Positions 61,508 to 64,000 of a stretch of DNA of 64,000 nucleotides are shown here, piece by piece. The stretch is from the NCBI RefSeq assembly GCF_963675165.1, contig NC_087386.1, forward strand, positions 5,214,169-5,278,168, written 5' to 3'. Both the position numbers and the translations under genes were made by a program. Origin of the DNA: Halichondria panicea (lineage: Eukaryota > Porifera > Demospongiae > Suberitida > Halichondriidae). The notes under the pieces are model-generated. The model did no database searches and was not told the DNA's origin. It saw nothing but the letters and a program-made list of their open reading frames with translations. Every line of letters starts with the position of its first letter. The first letter of the stretch is position 1.

Positions 61508-62516
61508 TAATGGGTAGTGCTTTCAATCGTAAACCTATTGTGTAAATCAATAAGTAGTCCTCACATTATGTTACGTCACAGCCACTGTACTTATCCAACA
61601 TTTATTTTTTACCCACAGGTTTAACTAATTTCTTATGAGATTGACTTGTCGCCTGAGTGTGTATCCGATCCGAGCCTCAAGTTAATGGATAAATCTACAG
61701 AGCTGAGGTTTTACTTAGCTGTCTCTGTCTACAGTACAGAGAGGTAGCCTCTCCTTTTTCCTTTTTTCTGTTCTTTATCACAATCGTTCAATAAGATAAA
61801 ATACTGTTTTAAGTATAGGATAGACTACACCTAAGAGTAGAATATGTGTCTATGTAACCTCCGCGGTTGCGGTTAGCCCGAGGCGCAAAGCCGAGGGAAT
61901 CTAACCGTAACCAAGGTGGTTACTAAGGCGCATATTCTACGAGTGGGTATGGTCTATCTAACTTGGACTTCATTGCGCATGCGCGAGGCGTGGTTATAAA
62001 AAGCCAGGTTTGGTGCGTAGCAACAGAAATTGAATTTGTGCGAGCTGGACGAGCTGGACGAGCTGTGAGAGACACCAGTTGACAGAAAAAGACAAGAAGA
62101 CGGCTTTAAAACAACGAAAAACTACAGTAAACTTAGTAGAGCTTGTGAAACGCTTCTTGAAGATACTGGAAAGAACAGACAAGTAAAAAGAACCTAGAAC
62201 TGACTGCAACACTACAAGAAGAAGAATGAAGCTCTGTGGTGGAGTGGAGGGGGTATAGAGCAGACTGGACCGGCATGGAACCTTAAAAAATTCAATAGAA
62301 AGTGTCAAGCGATTGCTGAAGTGTTTTTGATGCTTCCTGGCCCCCTGCCCATGCCCAACTGGAAAAACCAATACAAAGCAACAGTGGACATGGAAAGAAT
62401 GGTATTGACTGAACAAACTATTGCTTTCTGTGTTTTTATAATGTTTTTGTCATCTTCTTGTCACTTTCACTAAAAATTTCATTCCAACTTTTGAGAACTC
62501 CTGCAAATTATTTGTC

Positions 62517-62600
62517 ACTTCCTGTAGAATATGCGTCCATTTCCTGTAGAATATGTGTCCACTTCCTGTAGAATATGCGTCCACTTCCTGTACAATAAGT
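62517..62600 (+). repeat. ~21-bp tandem repeat
   Basis: About four copies of ACTTCCTGTAGAATATGCGT. Confidence 0.85.
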
Positions 62601-62777
62601 ACCTTCTTGTAGATTATGCTTCCATGTAGTTTTTAGCCAATCAGATCAATTACAAATGATGTAATGTAGTCTAAACGTTTAATGAGATAAAATACGGTAA
62701 ATAATTGTCCACCCACGCGCCAACAGTAAATACCAGGCCCACTATTGAAGGGGCTGGAGTCGAGGCTAGCTAATGTG

Positions 62778-63145
62778 TATTGGGGCAGGATATAAAAATA
62801 GGATGACAGTGTGGGATAATAAAATTATTGATCATGGTATCAGTGAGGGTCTTGAAAGCCAGCTTTACTGTCAGTATGTTCAGGTATATATAACTCTGGA
62901 GTATGAAGTCAATAAAGCACAAACACTCCATCATGCACAGCACTTAGATATAATATTATATCATGAACTTACCTCTTTGTGTGGCTGAGTAACTAGTCCC
63001 TGGGGTCTGAGGTACTGAGGAAAAAAGAAGTTGTTAAACCTCATTTACAACGAAATATTGTTACGTTCGCCCTGATTGTGCAAGGAGGATGAATCAATGT
63101 AACTAGTTTCAACATAGGATTTTCAGGACAGTATATATACACTTA
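62778..63145. other. Intergenic
   Basis: No feature recognised. Confidence 0.4.
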
Positions 63146-63146
63146 G

Positions 63147-63929
63147 TGCTATCATTGGTCCGGACGTGCTCCAGTAGAGCTGTGGGCAGGTCACTACCAG
63201 ACACTGACAGTGTGGTCTTGAGGACTCGATGTAGACTGTCCACTAGTGAGAACATCATTAGTAGCGGCTTGTACACTGAGAACTCTGCTGGGGAGGACAA
63301 GGAGAGGCTGTGGGGGGTATATGTGGGTGGGGCCATGGATGAATGAGTGTATGTGTATGTGTGTGTGAATAATAAAGCCAGTCACTATAAAATTATCGTA
63401 GTTCAAAAAATATTTCGAAGATTTGCTGGCTGACTCAAAAGAGTACGGTAACTACAATTACAATATTAATGGATCTCATCAGATCTAGAGATGTTGTACC
63501 ATGGACCCACCTCTTGATGAGGGAGGAGCTACTGTTCCTGGCATGGGCCAACACTAACAGTCTCTTGAGGATGGTGGTCCGATGCTCCTCCCACTCACTC
63601 AACGACTGGATAAACAGTGACACCACCAGCTGGTACTGGGGACCGTCCAACTAGCGGAGGAGGGTGGAAAAGGTCAAGAGCAAGCCACATACCATAAAAA
63701 GCGTTTTGCCATTAAGAGTAACATATACAGTAGAAGGTGCAGCAATAATTACTATGGCTATTGTGCATATGCTGACATATTACTATTATAACAAACAATG
63801 CTTATAGTGTAGGGTTGACATTATTTGCATCCACTTGTGTTCACCTCGTAAGCGGAGGAGACCCAGGTGTCAGGAGCAGCTGCCAGGAAGGTTGCTAGGT
63901 TCCTCTCCTCTCTCTGGTAGCAGTGACTC
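63147..63929 (-). pseudogene. UBR4-like C-terminal fragments, copy A (runs on past window end)
   Basis: Minus exons 63929-63845 (SHCYQREERNLATFLAAAPD, donor GTGAAC intact), 63650-63511 (GPQYQLVVSLFIQSLSEW, intact) and 63307-63147 (SSPAEFSVYKPLLMMF, truncated before VLEASDK and its donor). No downstream exons follow in the window. Confidence 0.68.
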
Positions 63930-64000
63930 CTGTGCAGGGTGGCAGAACAAAGCAAGATAATGTACACTATAAGATATAAATTGTAAGTCCCCAATCAATA

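Larger units (their letters stand above)
60791..62768. mobile_element. TAGCCTC-family TIR element carrying a RecQ-like fragment, ~2.0 kb
   Basis: Left end TAGCCTCGATTCCAG, right end CTGGAGTCGAGGCTA (14 of 15 inverted). Flanks are GCTAATGCA (60782-60790) and GCTAATGTG (62769-62777), 7 of 9 identical. Inside: a hairpin (CCAGACCGC/GCGGTCTGG), the RecQ-like fragment, a ~34-bp tandem repeat, a segment shared with 27052-27804 that is interrupted at ~61815-62672 by an insert, and a ~21-bp tandem repeat near 62517-62600. Confidence 0.75.

Noticed and set aside
1-64000. CRISPR arrays, bacterial operons, prophage or tRNA genes
   Set aside because: Introns and metazoan families run throughout. I saw no regularly spaced direct repeats of CRISPR type and no tRNA-like cloverleaf by eye; a tRNA scan was not possible.

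Overview
The window is eukaryotic and animal. It has short phase-preserving introns (GT-AG, one GC-AG), an AT-rich background, many microsatellites and many small inverted-repeat elements. The gene set is a fibrillar collagen with 54-bp Gly-X-Y exons, a Delta-type Notch ligand, a ROCO-like GTPase with a death domain, a Kelch protein, an S28 serine peptidase, a diverged ubiquitin-like gene and UBR4-type E3 fragments. This suggests an early-branching metazoan, most likely a sponge; I cannot place the species. The 200-N gap at 35994-36193 marks a scaffold join.

Layout. 1-4.2 kb: 3' half of a fibrillar collagen (+). 5.3-6.9 kb and 13.1-19.1 kb: two paralogous, unrecognised, probably nuclear proteins (+) rich in psi-K-x-E motifs. 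Between them lie three MITE-like elements and a Delta-like gene (-) whose stop codon lies inside a MITE. 19.4-27.0 kb: a giant inverted repeat whose arms hold tandem ~150-bp subrepeats. 27.05-27.8 kb: a TIR element with an 8-bp target-site duplication. 28-33.2 kb: two small one-pass membrane proteins with PPxY-type tails flanking an intronless ubiquitin-like gene. 33.6-41.2 kb: an S28 peptidase (-), whose 3' two-thirds appear twice on either side of the N gap, most likely as unmerged allelic contig ends. 41.6-50.7 kb: coiled-coil/ROCO-like GTPase/death-domain gene (+) with a run of apparent single-codon exons. 51-64 kb: Kelch gene (-), CARD-like exon (+), isolated death-domain exon (-), decayed gene pieces, three damaged copies of a UBR4-like C-terminus (-), and a TIR element carrying a frameshifted RecQ-like helicase fragment.

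Working together. The Delta-like ligand and the collagen are surface and matrix genes. The PPxY membrane proteins, the ubiquitin-like gene and the UBR4-type remnants all point to ubiquitin biology, but linkage alone does not prove cooperation. The ROCO-death gene, the CARD-like exon and the isolated death-domain exon form a local death-fold cluster like the expanded innate-immune repertoires of sponges. All exon models come from reading splice sites and phase by eye, with no transcript support.
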